The notes below the pieces were generated by a model. It had not been told where the DNA came from. It did not search any database and worked only from the letters and a program-made list of their open reading frames with translations. A program made the position numbers and the translations under genes. From assembly GCF_021290925.1 (NCBI RefSeq), contig NZ_JAJSLX010000001.1, forward strand, positions 1,178,001-1,242,000: a stretch of DNA of 64,000 bases, read 5' to 3'. Source of the stretch: Sessilibacter corallicola (GTDB lineage Bacteria; Pseudomonadota; Gammaproteobacteria; Pseudomonadales; Cellvibrionaceae). Of this stretch, positions 49,119 to 58,860 are shown piece by piece (positions within the stretch are counted from its first letter, which is position 1; every line of letters begins with the position of its first letter).

Positions 49119-51101
49119 ATGAGTGAATCCAATAACCGAACTCAGGCTCGTACTTTTCATGAAAACGGTCAGACTCTGGTGACTATTAAAACCCTGCTCG
49201 CATTCCTTCTTTTCGTTGTCATCAGTAGTGAAGTCATTGCAGCATCAATAGAGGACTACGGGAATTTACCTACCAATCGATCGCTGGAAATTTCTCCCAA
49301 TGGAGAAGCAATCACCTGGATTCAAGAACTCGACGAAAAGGTAACTTTGTACGTTGCCAATTCCGACGACTTAAAAGTTATTAAAGCGTTGGAATTGGGT
49401 GACGCACTCATTCGTAAGGTCTATTTTGCCACGAATACACACATTATTATCGAGATATCAAAAGCCAGAAAGCTCACCTATGTCGGCCAAAAATACGAAG
49501 ACTCAGCAGCATTTTCTTTCAACGTTAAGACAGGGAAGACGTCTATTCTTCTCAGAGAAAACCGGGATATCTATTTTGCTCAAACAGGTTTGGCTGAGAT
49601 TGTCGGTTTTAACAAAGAAAAAGAAACCGCGCTCATGCCAGCTATTGATAACTCATCAAAGTTTAACTTGTATTCTGTTGATCTAAACACAGGTAAGGCA
49701 AAGCGATTTAAACCGGGTAAACAAGAAACAATCAATTGGCACACAAACTCTGCAGGCGAGGTAATAGCAAGAGAAGACTTTGACGGTAAGAAAGATCGTT
49801 ATCGCGTCTATTCTTATACTCAAGGTAAAAAACCGGTTCTTGTTTACGAAAATGAGACATCGTTACCGAACCTGGACATCGTCGGAATCAATGAAGAAAA
49901 AAATACATTAATTGTCTACAACCGAAGTAGCACTCATGAATACCTTACTGATTTATCATTAGATACCGGGGAACTCGAAAACAATCTATTCTCAATACAA
50001 GATGCCAATATCAAGAATTATATAAAAAGTAATAACGATGAATTGTTGGGATTAAGTATTTCTGGTTTAACACCTGATTACGTTTTCTTTGATGAAAAAA
50101 TCGACCACTCTTTTGAACGATTGCTGAGCACGTTTAAAGATAAATCCGTTAATTTATTGTCTTACAGTGACGATTTCAAAAAGATTGTTGTGATAGTGTC
50201 CGGCTCACAATCACCAGAGAAGGTCTACCTGTTCGATACAGAAAACGTAAGACTAAACAGCATCGGTCGGCAGTTCAGCAGCATTGCTGAATCCGATGTC
50301 GCAGACGTTTCGTCCTTTACCTATCAAAGCCGAGACGGCTTAGCACTCAATGCTGTGATTACTTGGCCACTGCAAAAAACAGACTCCGATCAAAAAAATC
50401 TTCCTACGTTAATATTTCCACATGGTGGTCCAGCTGCGTACGATTCCATTCAATTCGATTGGTGGGCACAGTACTTCGCAAGCCAAGGTTACCTTATTAT
50501 TCAACCCAATTTTCGGGGTTCGACTGGTTTTGGCGTAGAACTTACTCAAGCAGGGAACGGTAAATGGGGTAAAGAAATGCAGAACGACGTTACCGATGCT
50601 CTCAATCATGCCATTGAATTAGGCATCACCGACCCTGATCGTGTCTGCATTATGGGGGCTTCCTACGGCGGGTATTCGGCGTTAGCAGGAGGTGCGTTTA
50701 CACCGGAGAAATTCCGCTGTGTGATTTCAGTCAATGGCGTTTCTGACATTCCTAAAATGCTTTCCTACGACAAAGATGTTTACGGAAGAAACAGTTGGGT
50801 GGTTAATTACTGGGATAAAGTTATCGCCAACGGAACACTCAAGAAAAACGATCTAAAAGACATCTCACCAATTCATCATGTCGACAAATTCGTATCGCCA
50901 ACCCTGTTGATTGTGAGCAAAAACGACACTGTGGTTTCACCGAAACAATCCAAAGCTATAGCAAAGAAACTCAAACGTGCAAAAAAATCCGTTCGAATAG
51001 TCACACTAAAAGGCGAAGATCACTGGTTATCAAAAAGCGAAACCCGACTTTCTATGCTAAAAGCCATTGATGAGTTTTTAAAAGAGCACAATCCTATATA
51101 A
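49119..51101 (+). CDS. Secreted S9-family prolyl-oligopeptidase-like peptidase
   Basis: 660 aa. An N-terminal hydrophobic signal (~23-42, ending V-I-A-A) is preceded by an unusually long polar start. A beta-propeller spans ~45-400, and an alpha/beta hydrolase spans ~400-660. Catalytic triad by position: Ser515 in G-A-S-Y-G-G, Asp603 in K-N-D-T, His635 in G-E-D-H-W. The H-G-G-P oxyanion motif is present. Matches dipeptidyl-aminopeptidase/acylaminoacyl-peptidase relatives that degrade peptides in the periplasm or outside. Good ribosome site GAAGGA. Confidence 0.92.
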   Translation: MSESNNRTQARTFHENGQTLVTIKTLLAFLLFVVISSEVIAASIEDYGNLPTNRSLEISPNGEAITWIQELDEKVTLYVANSDDLKVIKALELGDALIRKVYFATNTHIIIEISKARKLTYVGQKYEDSAAFSFNVKTGKTSILLRENRDIYFAQTGLAEIVGFNKEKETALMPAIDNSSKFNLYSVDLNTGKAKRFKPGKQETINWHTNSAGEVIAREDFDGKKDRYRVYSYTQGKKPVLVYENETSLPNLDIVGINEEKNTLIVYNRSSTHEYLTDLSLDTGELENNLFSIQDANIKNYIKSNNDELLGLSISGLTPDYVFFDEKIDHSFERLLSTFKDKSVNLLSYSDDFKKIVVIVSGSQSPEKVYLFDTENVRLNSIGRQFSSIAESDVADVSSFTYQSRDGLALNAVITWPLQKTDSDQKNLPTLIFPHGGPAAYDSIQFDWWAQYFASQGYLIIQPNFRGSTGFGVELTQAGNGKWGKEMQNDVTDALNHAIELGITDPDRVCIMGASYGGYSALAGGAFTPEKFRCVISVNGVSDIPKMLSYDKDVYGRNSWVVNYWDKVIANGTLKKNDLKDISPIHHVDKFVSPTLLIVSKNDTVVSPKQSKAIAKKLKRAKKSVRIVTLKGEDHWLSKSETRLSMLKAIDEFLKEHNPI

Positions 51102-51157
51102 TTAGTTTATTTATCCAAACTTTTAAACTCATACTTAAAGCTTCTAAGTTAATCTGA

Positions 51158-51691
51158 ATGACAGAAATCGTAATTAAAGAGTTAATTAGTCCGGCGAGCG
51201 ATGTTTCGTTTTTAAACGACATCGTTGCTCTGCATGAAAAATCGCAGCAAGAAAATTCGACTCCGTATTTGTATTCTCAAGATGTATCTTTTTTTGAGAG
51301 AAATCTAACCGGAGAATGCTTAAACAGCATTGCTCTGGTTGATAATACGGTTATTGGCTATGCTGCGCTCAGAAGAATGGACCCTTGGCCAAGTTATTTG
51401 ACGCCAGTTAATCTTCCAATCAATAAATGCGGTTTAATGTTAATTAATTTGGTGGATCCTAAATGGCGTGGCAAGGGTGTGGGGCGCAAACTTTGTGAAA
51501 GTCGACTTTCTATTGCTGAGCAACACGGTATAAACCATTTGTTCTCGACAGTTCACCCAGAAAACACGGCAAGCATGCAATCGCTCATAAAATTAGGATT
51601 TACAGTGTTGGAAGAACGGGAAATGTTTGAGCAGAAATTACGTCGTTGTGTGTTGTATTTGGATTTAACGTCTGAGAACAAACTGGTGTAG
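51158..51691 (+). CDS. GNAT family N-acetyltransferase
   Basis: 177 aa. The acetyl-CoA-binding motif reads V-D-P-K-W-R-G-K-G-V-G-R-K-L-C, with H-P-E-N-T-A-S-M-Q-S-L-I-K-L-G-F at the C-terminal end of the fold. Substrate unknown. 56 bp after the peptidase gene, perhaps cotranscribed. Confidence 0.85.
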   Translation: MTEIVIKELISPASDVSFLNDIVALHEKSQQENSTPYLYSQDVSFFERNLTGECLNSIALVDNTVIGYAALRRMDPWPSYLTPVNLPINKCGLMLINLVDPKWRGKGVGRKLCESRLSIAEQHGINHLFSTVHPENTASMQSLIKLGFTVLEEREMFEQKLRRCVLYLDLTSENKLV

Positions 51692-51721
51692 ATATGCGCC
51701 CTATTTTAGGGCGCTAACACT

Positions 51722-52789
51722 TTAGCTTTTAAGCAAATCAATACAAGATTCGGCAAGCTCTGTAATTTTAGTAGGCGGACTGATTTTATTTCGATGACAA
51801 GCACAATAAACCACTAACGCAACCAAAGAATCAAAAGCGTGCTGTTCTGGGTAGTCTTTCATCCGTACAATCATTTGCCATACAGTGGTGCTGAAAGGCA
51901 TTTCCAGTCCCGGAAGACCGTTAACGTCGAATGCTTTTACTTCGCCGTTACTGTCTAACCGGCAATCGATTCGGGTGTAGTCGTTGATGTTTAAGGCTTT
52001 ACAGATAGGAATGAGCGCTTGTTTTATTTTCTCAAGTAATTCTGCCTCGGTAACCACAGTTAACCATTTACCGTCACCCCAATCACGCATGCGTACGTCG
52101 TAATCTAATACTGCATTGGGGTTATCGTAGAGATTAATATCGTAGTATGTCGGTAAAATTACCGGCTCTTCTGGTGTCATAAACACGGCAACAGTGATGT
52201 CTCTCCCCGGTAAAAACTCTTCAACCAAAACGGGATAACCATATTGCTCACCAATCGATGTCAGTTGCTTAGATAAACTGTGTAAGTCATGCGTAATGCA
52301 GTCTTGGGTGATACCTTTGCTGGTCGAAAGATTATTGGGTTTTACAAACAGAGGAAATAACAAGTTTTTGTGAGACAAAATTGTTTCTAAATCATTGATG
52401 TCGTTCTTCTCAAACGCATTAAATCTAGGTACGTTCAATTGATTATCGATCAGAATTTTTTGGCAATCTTGCTTATTATAAACACTCTTTAATGTTGTCG
52501 AGCCGCTGCCAATAAAAGCAAATCCAGCAGCTTCTATTACCTCTCCCATCCAGACGAGTTCACGTTGTTTTTCATCGCGATAAACATCGTAAGCATTCGG
52601 CCATAACAGCACTTCTTCTGGATTTAATTCGGCTAAAAAAGCATTCAGTTCACTGAGGCTTTTAACCTCAGTAATTTGTACTTCAATATCCGCTTGTTCT
52701 AGCGATTGAATAACCGAGCGTTGGCTTTCGGCATCCGTTGCCCAGCCCATAGACCAGCGGTCTAGGCTGTTTATAATAATTATTTTCAT
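51722..52789 (-). CDS. ATP-grasp protein of the D-Ala-D-Ala ligase type
   Basis: 355 aa. A Rossmann-like N-terminal domain (~1-100) with F-I-G-S-G-S is followed by the ATP-grasp fold: P-L-F-V-K-P-N-N-L-S-T-S-K-G (P-loop-like), V-L-V-E-E-F-L-P-G-R-D-I-T-V-A-V, and D-V-N-G-L-P-G-L at the metal site. This resembles D-alanine-D-alanine ligase, but it is not placed in a cell-wall cluster and lacks the typical Ddl N-terminus. It probably ligates another carboxylate-amine pair. Confidence 0.8.
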   Translation of the reverse strand: MKIIIINSLDRWSMGWATDAESQRSVIQSLEQADIEVQITEVKSLSELNAFLAELNPEEVLLWPNAYDVYRDEKQRELVWMGEVIEAAGFAFIGSGSTTLKSVYNKQDCQKILIDNQLNVPRFNAFEKNDINDLETILSHKNLLFPLFVKPNNLSTSKGITQDCITHDLHSLSKQLTSIGEQYGYPVLVEEFLPGRDITVAVFMTPEEPVILPTYYDINLYDNPNAVLDYDVRMRDWGDGKWLTVVTEAELLEKIKQALIPICKALNINDYTRIDCRLDSNGEVKAFDVNGLPGLEMPFSTTVWQMIVRMKDYPEQHAFDSLVALVVYCACHRNKISPPTKITELAESCIDLLKS

Positions 52790-53318
52790 AGTAAATCACG
52801 CAAAAAATGGGGTTCTAGATACCTCACCCATGTACGGCAGGCAGAAATAATTGTATTTGGGTCTGTCTAACAGTTCACGAATTAAACATGAAAACACGCA
52901 GCCAGACTATACTGATATATTTTACAGGAGTTGTGCTAAAAGCAATGATGAGATTGTAAAAGCTTTGTCATTAATAACAATAGCCAACCTTTAACAGGAT
53001 ACTTTTTATTTTACGGATGTATTTTCTCTCACAAATAAACACCCTTACATACAATTCAACAACTGTTAAATTTTTGCGTTTATTAATTTCAAATAAGGTT
53101 AAATAAGACAACTTCGCAATAGCTTACGCGATCACCTAAACCTATCACCTCAAAAAAATAAAAATAATTTTTCTTTTTTATAGTTAATAAATTAATGGCT
53201 TTTCACCGAGTAGAAAAAAGAAAGATTGAGAACGAATTTATGACAAGAAGAAAATCTTGGAGGGAATCTAAGCAGTGAAAAGTCTGCACTTCTCACTGCT
53301 TATTTTTAGAAAAGTAAA
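52790..53318. other. Long AT-rich intergenic region
   Basis: About 530 bp with no credible ORF. A hairpin AAGCAGTGA / TCACTGCTT at 53270-53301 sits next to the end of the depolymerase-like gene, with a T-run on the plus side. The remainder shows runs of A and T only. Confidence 0.5.
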
Positions 53319-54719
53319 TTAAGGGCAATTACCTAATTCATAAAAATTAGGCGTAGTTTCTGATAATACAATGTTGGTCGGGAATGCCACGGCGAAACCT
53401 AAAACATCCTCAGAACCTACAGCACACGCAAAGGCTCCTCCCGAACAATAAAATGCTCTGCCAGCAAAGATATGACCAAAGTTACTGCTAACATGCTCTA
53501 CACAGTCGAAACTCGGCTCTGCACTGACTTCTACAGCACGTTGCGCGGACTGCTGAGATCCGTCCGAAAAATCCACTGAATAATTAACGGTGTAGCTTCC
53601 GGCAGTACAGGTATCAAAGTTATTGCCACTCACCACAACTTGATTGGTGATATCTCCCAGGGTTGCGTCTACCGCAGAAAACCCCGGCTCACTGTAAACA
53701 TCGCATTCATTGAGATTAACGGTCAAGGGAGCATTTAACGTTAGATTATTTTGACCAACGGGAGGCTCACCATCCACTCGGCGATTATTGGCAAAAAGAA
53801 ATGCGGTTAACACTGCTGGGTAATTTATCGAAGTATTATCAATGAAAGCACTTAAACCAGAACCGCCACCGGCAGGCCATGCGTGACCAAGACCATTGAT
53901 GGTGATGTTTTGCACGCGCGTACCTACGCTATCGCTGTAGGTTTCTTCAACGCCGTCCAAAGATACTCCAGAAATAACGTTACTGCCGCTGTCTTTGCTC
54001 GCACCATAAATCGCCGCAAAAGATTCAGCATTGATATCGGCGTAGCCTTGAGCTGCAATAAAATCGCTCGTACCCCAAACGATCGACATAATTTGAGTGT
54101 CCAGGAATGAGCTGTTTGATCCGGCTAACGACAAGCAGTCGTTTCTGGCTTGGGTTGCGGTTGTTCCGACAAAACTGGCTTCGGTGTCTGCAGTACCAAT
54201 GGTTGGACCAGCAGAGTTACCGAAACCTGCAAAAACATCCGGTGCTAAACAAGCCATAACGTTAACCATCCCACCACCTGAAGACAGGCCCGACATATAC
54301 ACCTGATCGGCGTCGATGTTCAGCGTTGCGCGGGCCTTTAAGGTAGAAACTAACGATAAAATATTATCGTTGTGTCGGTTATTGCGCGTATGGTTGGTGT
54401 TGTAATAATCCCAACAACCAAAGATGCCAACGCCTCCGTTCGGGGCATTCGGAACCGCAACGACCATGCCGTATTGCTCAGCCGTGGCTTCCCAGTTGCT
54501 TTGGTCTCTAAAATCGGTATTCGTTGCCGCTTGTTGAGAACAACCGCCGGTAGTGATCATTAATGCTCGCTGGCCGTTTAAGGCAGGCGCACTGGATGGT
54601 GTGTAGATGTGCACAGGCATACTGGCGATGGTTTCAGTAGACCAACTACCACTGTGACTAATAAGCGGGGTGGAGACGAGCGCAAGCCCTAAGGCCAGCT
54701 TAGTAATCGAAGATTTCAT
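53319..54719 (-). CDS. Secreted PHA-depolymerase-like esterase
   Basis: 466 aa. Signal peptide ~1-23. The catalytic domain (~25-310) is of the type found in short-chain-length PHA depolymerases (LpqC-like): lipase box G-L-S-S-G with Ser146, Asp in W-G-T-S-D-F, and His in G-L-G-H-A-W-P. Residues ~320-400 are an Ig-like domain with paired Cys, and the last ~65 residues form a Cys-containing domain (F-D-C-V-E, F-Y-C-S-G-G-A-F-A-C). Probably cleaves polyhydroxyalkanoate or other polyesters outside the cell. Confidence 0.88.
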   Translation of the reverse strand: MKSSITKLALGLALVSTPLISHSGSWSTETIASMPVHIYTPSSAPALNGQRALMITTGGCSQQAATNTDFRDQSNWEATAEQYGMVVAVPNAPNGGVGIFGCWDYYNTNHTRNNRHNDNILSLVSTLKARATLNIDADQVYMSGLSSGGGMVNVMACLAPDVFAGFGNSAGPTIGTADTEASFVGTTATQARNDCLSLAGSNSSFLDTQIMSIVWGTSDFIAAQGYADINAESFAAIYGASKDSGSNVISGVSLDGVEETYSDSVGTRVQNITINGLGHAWPAGGGSGLSAFIDNTSINYPAVLTAFLFANNRRVDGEPPVGQNNLTLNAPLTVNLNECDVYSEPGFSAVDATLGDITNQVVVSGNNFDTCTAGSYTVNYSVDFSDGSQQSAQRAVEVSAEPSFDCVEHVSSNFGHIFAGRAFYCSGGAFACAVGSEDVLGFAVAFPTNIVLSETTPNFYELGNCP

Positions 54720-54851
54720 AATTTCTCTCGCGAATGTATTGGATTTTCCGCAGTTGCTTCGAACGAATATATCGACTTCTTCTTTTGCGCTGAAACTGCG
54801 ACTCCATTACATCAGCGAAAGCACCGCGGGTGGATTGCTTCCTAACTAAAA

Positions 54852-54899
54852 TTTCGTAGAGCGAAGAGTGAACCCCTTAATGAATATCACTCTACGAAA
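54852..54899 (-). terminator. Terminator after the alpha/beta hydrolase gene
   Basis: A 10-bp stem TTTCGTAGAG / CTCTACGAAA with a long loop and A/T tails lies 22 bp past the stop on the minus strand. Confidence 0.6.
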
Positions 54900-54920
54900 A
54901 TACTGCTTGTTATTAGAGGG

Positions 54921-55823
54921 TTAATTAGCACTTTTAATGGCGTTTATTTTTTGATGGCTCGAAAAAAAACTCTGTAATGCCGTAACGCATTGCGGCTCAT
55001 TCAAAAGCGGCGCGTGGCCCCTATTGGTAATTTCACAATACGTTAATTGAGCGTTAACACTTTTCATTCGTTCGACACACTCTACATCGAGAATGTCGGA
55101 AAACTCTCCGCGAATCACTAAGATCGGTTTATCATTAATAACATCGAATTGTGGCCACAGATGAATCAAAGGTGTGTTTTCGTCTTTTACTTTAATGCTT
55201 TCTGAAATTTCTGGATCGTAAGCAAGCTCTATTTTGCCGTTAGTCGATACGCGATATAAGCCACGCGTAAACGTAAGCCATTCTTGCTCACTCAAATCCG
55301 GTAATTCGAGTTCATTGATCAGTTTGTTTTGTCTGACCGCTTCTTCCCAACTGTCAACAATGGTTGATTTTCCAACGTAATTTCTAATTCGCTCCAAACC
55401 AACTGGGTTTATTTCTGGGCCAACGTCGTTTAGAACAATAGACTCGATTAAATCGGGAATGATATTTGACACCAAAATCGAAACAATTCCCCCCAGAGAA
55501 GTCCCAACCAAGGTAACGTCACTTAAATTTAAGTGATCAATCAGCTCAACGATATCGCGTGCGTAAATTACGGGTTGATAATTTACTTTATTGGAGTCGT
55601 ATTCAGAATTGCCCCGCCCTCTTAGGTCTACGGCAATGACTCGGTACTCATCCCTGAATGGTTCACTAAAACTTTGGTAATCCAATGAATTACGCGTTAA
55701 TCCTGGAATACAAAGCAGTACTTTTTTATTTGGATTGTTCGCCGTTTTATTGGATGTGTATTCACGTGCATATAAATTAAGGCCATCGGAACTCACGTAG
55801 TTGATCGCCATTGTATTTTCCAT
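54921..55823 (-). CDS. Alpha/beta hydrolase
   Basis: 300 aa. H-G-like region L-C-I-P-G-L-T-R-N, nucleophile Ser109 in G-T-S-L-G-G, and catalytic His in N-R-G-H-A-P-L. No signal peptide, so cytoplasmic. Located between a TonB receptor and the secreted esterase; it may split an imported ester, linking the three into one uptake-and-use route (inference). Confidence 0.88.
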   Translation of the reverse strand: MENTMAINYVSSDGLNLYAREYTSNKTANNPNKKVLLCIPGLTRNSLDYQSFSEPFRDEYRVIAVDLRGRGNSEYDSNKVNYQPVIYARDIVELIDHLNLSDVTLVGTSLGGIVSILVSNIIPDLIESIVLNDVGPEINPVGLERIRNYVGKSTIVDSWEEAVRQNKLINELELPDLSEQEWLTFTRGLYRVSTNGKIELAYDPEISESIKVKDENTPLIHLWPQFDVINDKPILVIRGEFSDILDVECVERMKSVNAQLTYCEITNRGHAPLLNEPQCVTALQSFFSSHQKINAIKSAN

Positions 55824-55891
55824 GTGTATCCGCCCTTACAAATTTTTAGAACTCGTATTGCTTGACTTCACCACTGGCTGATGAGATGTCG

Positions 55892-55913
55892 AAAAAAGGG
55901 GATATAAATCCCC
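55892..55913 (-). terminator. Terminator after the first TonB receptor
   Basis: The stem GGGGAT / ATCCCC with a 4-nt loop is followed on the minus strand by T6. It separates the receptor from the alpha/beta hydrolase. Confidence 0.8.
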
Positions 55914-55948
55914 CAAAGGACACCTCACCAAAAACCACCGATTATTAA

Positions 55949-58201
55949 TTACAATCGGTAGTTCACATTCAACGATACGGTGCGTGGGTTTCCGTAATAA
56001 CCAATAATTGAATCTTCTAAACCGAGACCAATAAAGTTATAACCGCCTACTCGATATTCTTCGTCGGTAAGGTTTTTACCGTGTAAACCCACTGACCAAT
56101 GATCGTCAACACTGTTCCAAACAATGCTGGCATCCCAAAGGCTGTAACCTTTTTGATCCACTAACGATTCTACCTGCGGGAAAATACGGGTAGAGCTTCG
56201 GTACGCGCTGGAGACATTAACGTTGAGTGTTCCCAACTGATCAAGGTCAGTGAAATAATTAACCGCTAGATGTGTGGTCCAATCCGGCGTAAACGCAAAA
56301 CCCCAAAAATCAGAAACATCCACTGGACCGTCTGGGCCATCGGTAATAACTTCGGTAAATTCGGCGTTGGTGTAGCCGGCCGACGCAATTAAGCTAAATG
56401 AATTGGAAAGCTGCGCGGTGACTTCTAATTCTGCACCTTCAACAAAGGCTTTACCGGCGTTGACCACTTCACTCACAAACGTTGTACCATTTGATGCTGC
56501 GGTTTGTACGGTAACTTGCAGATCATCGTAATCGGTGTAGTAAGCCGCAGCGTTCACACGTAAACGATTATTAAACCATTCCGATTTCAAACCGATTTCA
56601 TAGGTATCTACAATTTCTGGATCGTAGCCGTTAACGGTATCAGGATTTAAGCGTGCGTTACCGCGCATATCAAAGCCGCCACTTTTAAATCCGTGACTGT
56701 AAGAAACGTAACCTAAAACGGCATCTGTGAATCGATAATCCACACTTAAACGAGGAGAAAATTCGTTCCAGGTATCGTCGTTGGTGTAGTCGGTGTTAAC
56801 CCCTAAAATTAATAAATCTTCGCCACCAAGCTCGCTGGAGCGACCATCAGCAAATAAGGTTGCGTTAAATACATCCGCTTCTTTTTCATCGCGGGTATAA
56901 CGAGCACCGGCGGTAACCGATAAGCGGTAATTAATATCGAACGTTGCATGAGCGTAAAGCGCGTAACTTTCGGTATCTACTGATCCTGCGGTTACCGCGT
57001 CAAAGTTTGCCGCAACGTTGCTGCCATCACCGAATAAATCGGGAGTATCGAATGCGCCGAGCAATACATCAAACGCACCCGATGCTGTGCCTTCGTAGTA
57101 ATACAAACCACTGACTAAATGGAAATTATCCGAGGTGTAATTAAACTGGAATTCTTGCGTGAATTGATCATCGTCGTATTCAGCGGGAACGTGCAATGAA
57201 GCAAATGAGGTGTTATCGAAATCAATGTTGGTTTGGGTTTCACCTTCGCGATAACCGGTAATGGATTTTAAGGTAACGCTATCGTTAACGTCCCACTGCA
57301 CCGTTACCGAGGCACCGGAGCTTTCCACGTTGTTGTCGGTATCTAAATCGGCGAAGCTATCAAAGACGCTGCCAGGAATTGGCTCATCAGGAACAAGCAA
57401 ACTTTGTGTTAGACGAGAACCGCCTTTTGCGTTGGAATCGTCGTCAGTGAAATCTGCAGCAAAGCGAATTAACAAAGATTCGCTCGGTGTTACCTCAACG
57501 GAAACTCGACCGGCGAGAATATCTTTGTTGTAGTTTTCATCGCCATTTAATAAGAACTCACCAAAACCGTCGCGATTTAAGCTGGCGATACTTCCGCCGA
57601 CGGTTACTAAATCTTCAACTAATGGCAACTGACCGGCAATCGTAATATCGCGCTGATTGTAGCTACCGATGGTGCTGCTCACGGTTAATTCTGGCTCACC
57701 GGTTAAACGTTTGGTGACGTATTTAACCGCGCCGCCAATGGTATTTTTACCGTACAGTGTTCCTTGTGGACCACGCAATACTTCGATGCGCTCAACATCG
57801 TACACATCCAACACACCCGCTTGTGGACGAGCAAAATAAATATCATCTACGTATAAACCAACGCCTGGCTCAAATCCCCACAACGGATCTTCTTGACCAA
57901 CGCCGCGAATAAACGCAGTCAACGTTGAGTTGGTTCCGCGACTGGTTTGCAACGTCGTATTCGGGGAAACTTTTTGTAGCTCGGTAATATCCAAGACACC
58001 GGTTTTTTCCAGGGTATTAGAATCAAATGCGGTCACCGCAACGGGAACATCCTGAACCGACTCTTGTCGCTTCTGCGCGGTAACGACGACTTCTTCTAAG
58101 AAACCTTCTGAAAAAGCGACATTTGAGAATACGCAGGCTTGCGCTGCAATAACCGAAGCAATCACCTGTGAAAGTGTTTTATGTGAGGTATTAAGTTTCA
58201 T
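55949..58201 (-). CDS. TonB-dependent outer-membrane receptor 1
   Basis: 750 aa. Signal peptide ~1-31. TonB-box-like E-E-V-V-V-T-A-Q-K-R-Q-E-S. Plug domain (~45-160) with I-E-V-L-R-G-P-Q-G-T-L-Y-G-K-N-T-I-G-G. The beta-barrel ends in an aromatic-Leu strand (N-V-N-Y-R-L). This subtype, typical of Sphingomonas/Cellvibrio-like bacteria, imports diverse organic ligands rather than only iron chelates. Substrate unknown. Confidence 0.93.
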   Translation of the reverse strand: MKLNTSHKTLSQVIASVIAAQACVFSNVAFSEGFLEEVVVTAQKRQESVQDVPVAVTAFDSNTLEKTGVLDITELQKVSPNTTLQTSRGTNSTLTAFIRGVGQEDPLWGFEPGVGLYVDDIYFARPQAGVLDVYDVERIEVLRGPQGTLYGKNTIGGAVKYVTKRLTGEPELTVSSTIGSYNQRDITIAGQLPLVEDLVTVGGSIASLNRDGFGEFLLNGDENYNKDILAGRVSVEVTPSESLLIRFAADFTDDDSNAKGGSRLTQSLLVPDEPIPGSVFDSFADLDTDNNVESSGASVTVQWDVNDSVTLKSITGYREGETQTNIDFDNTSFASLHVPAEYDDDQFTQEFQFNYTSDNFHLVSGLYYYEGTASGAFDVLLGAFDTPDLFGDGSNVAANFDAVTAGSVDTESYALYAHATFDINYRLSVTAGARYTRDEKEADVFNATLFADGRSSELGGEDLLILGVNTDYTNDDTWNEFSPRLSVDYRFTDAVLGYVSYSHGFKSGGFDMRGNARLNPDTVNGYDPEIVDTYEIGLKSEWFNNRLRVNAAAYYTDYDDLQVTVQTAASNGTTFVSEVVNAGKAFVEGAELEVTAQLSNSFSLIASAGYTNAEFTEVITDGPDGPVDVSDFWGFAFTPDWTTHLAVNYFTDLDQLGTLNVNVSSAYRSSTRIFPQVESLVDQKGYSLWDASIVWNSVDDHWSVGLHGKNLTDEEYRVGGYNFIGLGLEDSIIGYYGNPRTVSLNVNYRL

Positions 58202-58809
58202 AGCTGAACCTTTGTATTTATTATGAGTATTGCGGGTAAAGCCAATAAAGAATTTGTACAGCGTATTGCAAGAGACATCCGTTGCCTAGATTTGATACTC
58301 TCCAACCAACTCTACCTGACGACCACCACAATGGCAGAGACTACGCCCAATGAGCTGTTCAATTCCTTCTGGCACACAAGCCATGCCGGCCTATTCTTCG
58401 CTGAAATAAACAACAGCGGTTAATGAGTTTTATCAAAAAGAGAATGCTAAGTTCTTATTGTTATGATTTTTTGCTAAACGAAATACTGATGAATCGGGAA
58501 ACTACTTATTAAGTAAGTAAAACAGAGCGAACGCTGTATTTAAAAATCACATTAGATTTAATAAAAACTAAATCATAATGTTCCGCTGATTTTTAATTTT
58601 TATTACCCAATACAGTTTATTTTACGTTATTTATAGTGGGCAAATATTAAAACGAAATACCGAGAAAATCGTTTTATTTATTATTGGTAGTTATTGTGTT
58701 GCGATTGTTCTGGATAACCGTATTCTGAATAATCACTTTCAATAATGTTCTTCAACAACGTTTTTAACATCATCGTCACTAACGTCTTCCAATAATTTTC
58801 AACAGCTCT
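58202..58809. other. Upstream region of TonB receptor 1
   Basis: About 600 bp, AT-rich. Short ORFs in it look like chance. Extra half-sites related to the TTCAACA operator appear around 58750-58805 (e.g. CTTCAACAACG, TTCAACAGC). Confidence 0.5.
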
Positions 58810-58825
58810 TCAACACCTGTTGAAC
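58810..58825. promoter_or_regulatory. TetR-type operator copy 1
   Basis: TTCAACACCTGTTGAA, two perfect 7-bp arms. It is the exact reverse complement of the copy at 58843, so the pair could also fold into a hairpin that ends the symporter transcript. Confidence 0.65.
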
Positions 58826-58842
58826 CTCTGATTTAAGAGTAT

Positions 58843-58858
58843 TCAACAGGTGTTGAAC
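58843..58858. promoter_or_regulatory. TetR-type operator copy 2
   Basis: TTCAACAGGTGTTGAA, 33 bp from copy 1 (about three helical turns), just past the symporter stop. Confidence 0.65.
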
Positions 58859-58860
58859 TG

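Noticed and set aside
58223-58423. 66-codon ORF upstream of TonB receptor 1
   Set aside because: No ribosome site, no family pattern, and it lies where the receptor promoter must be.
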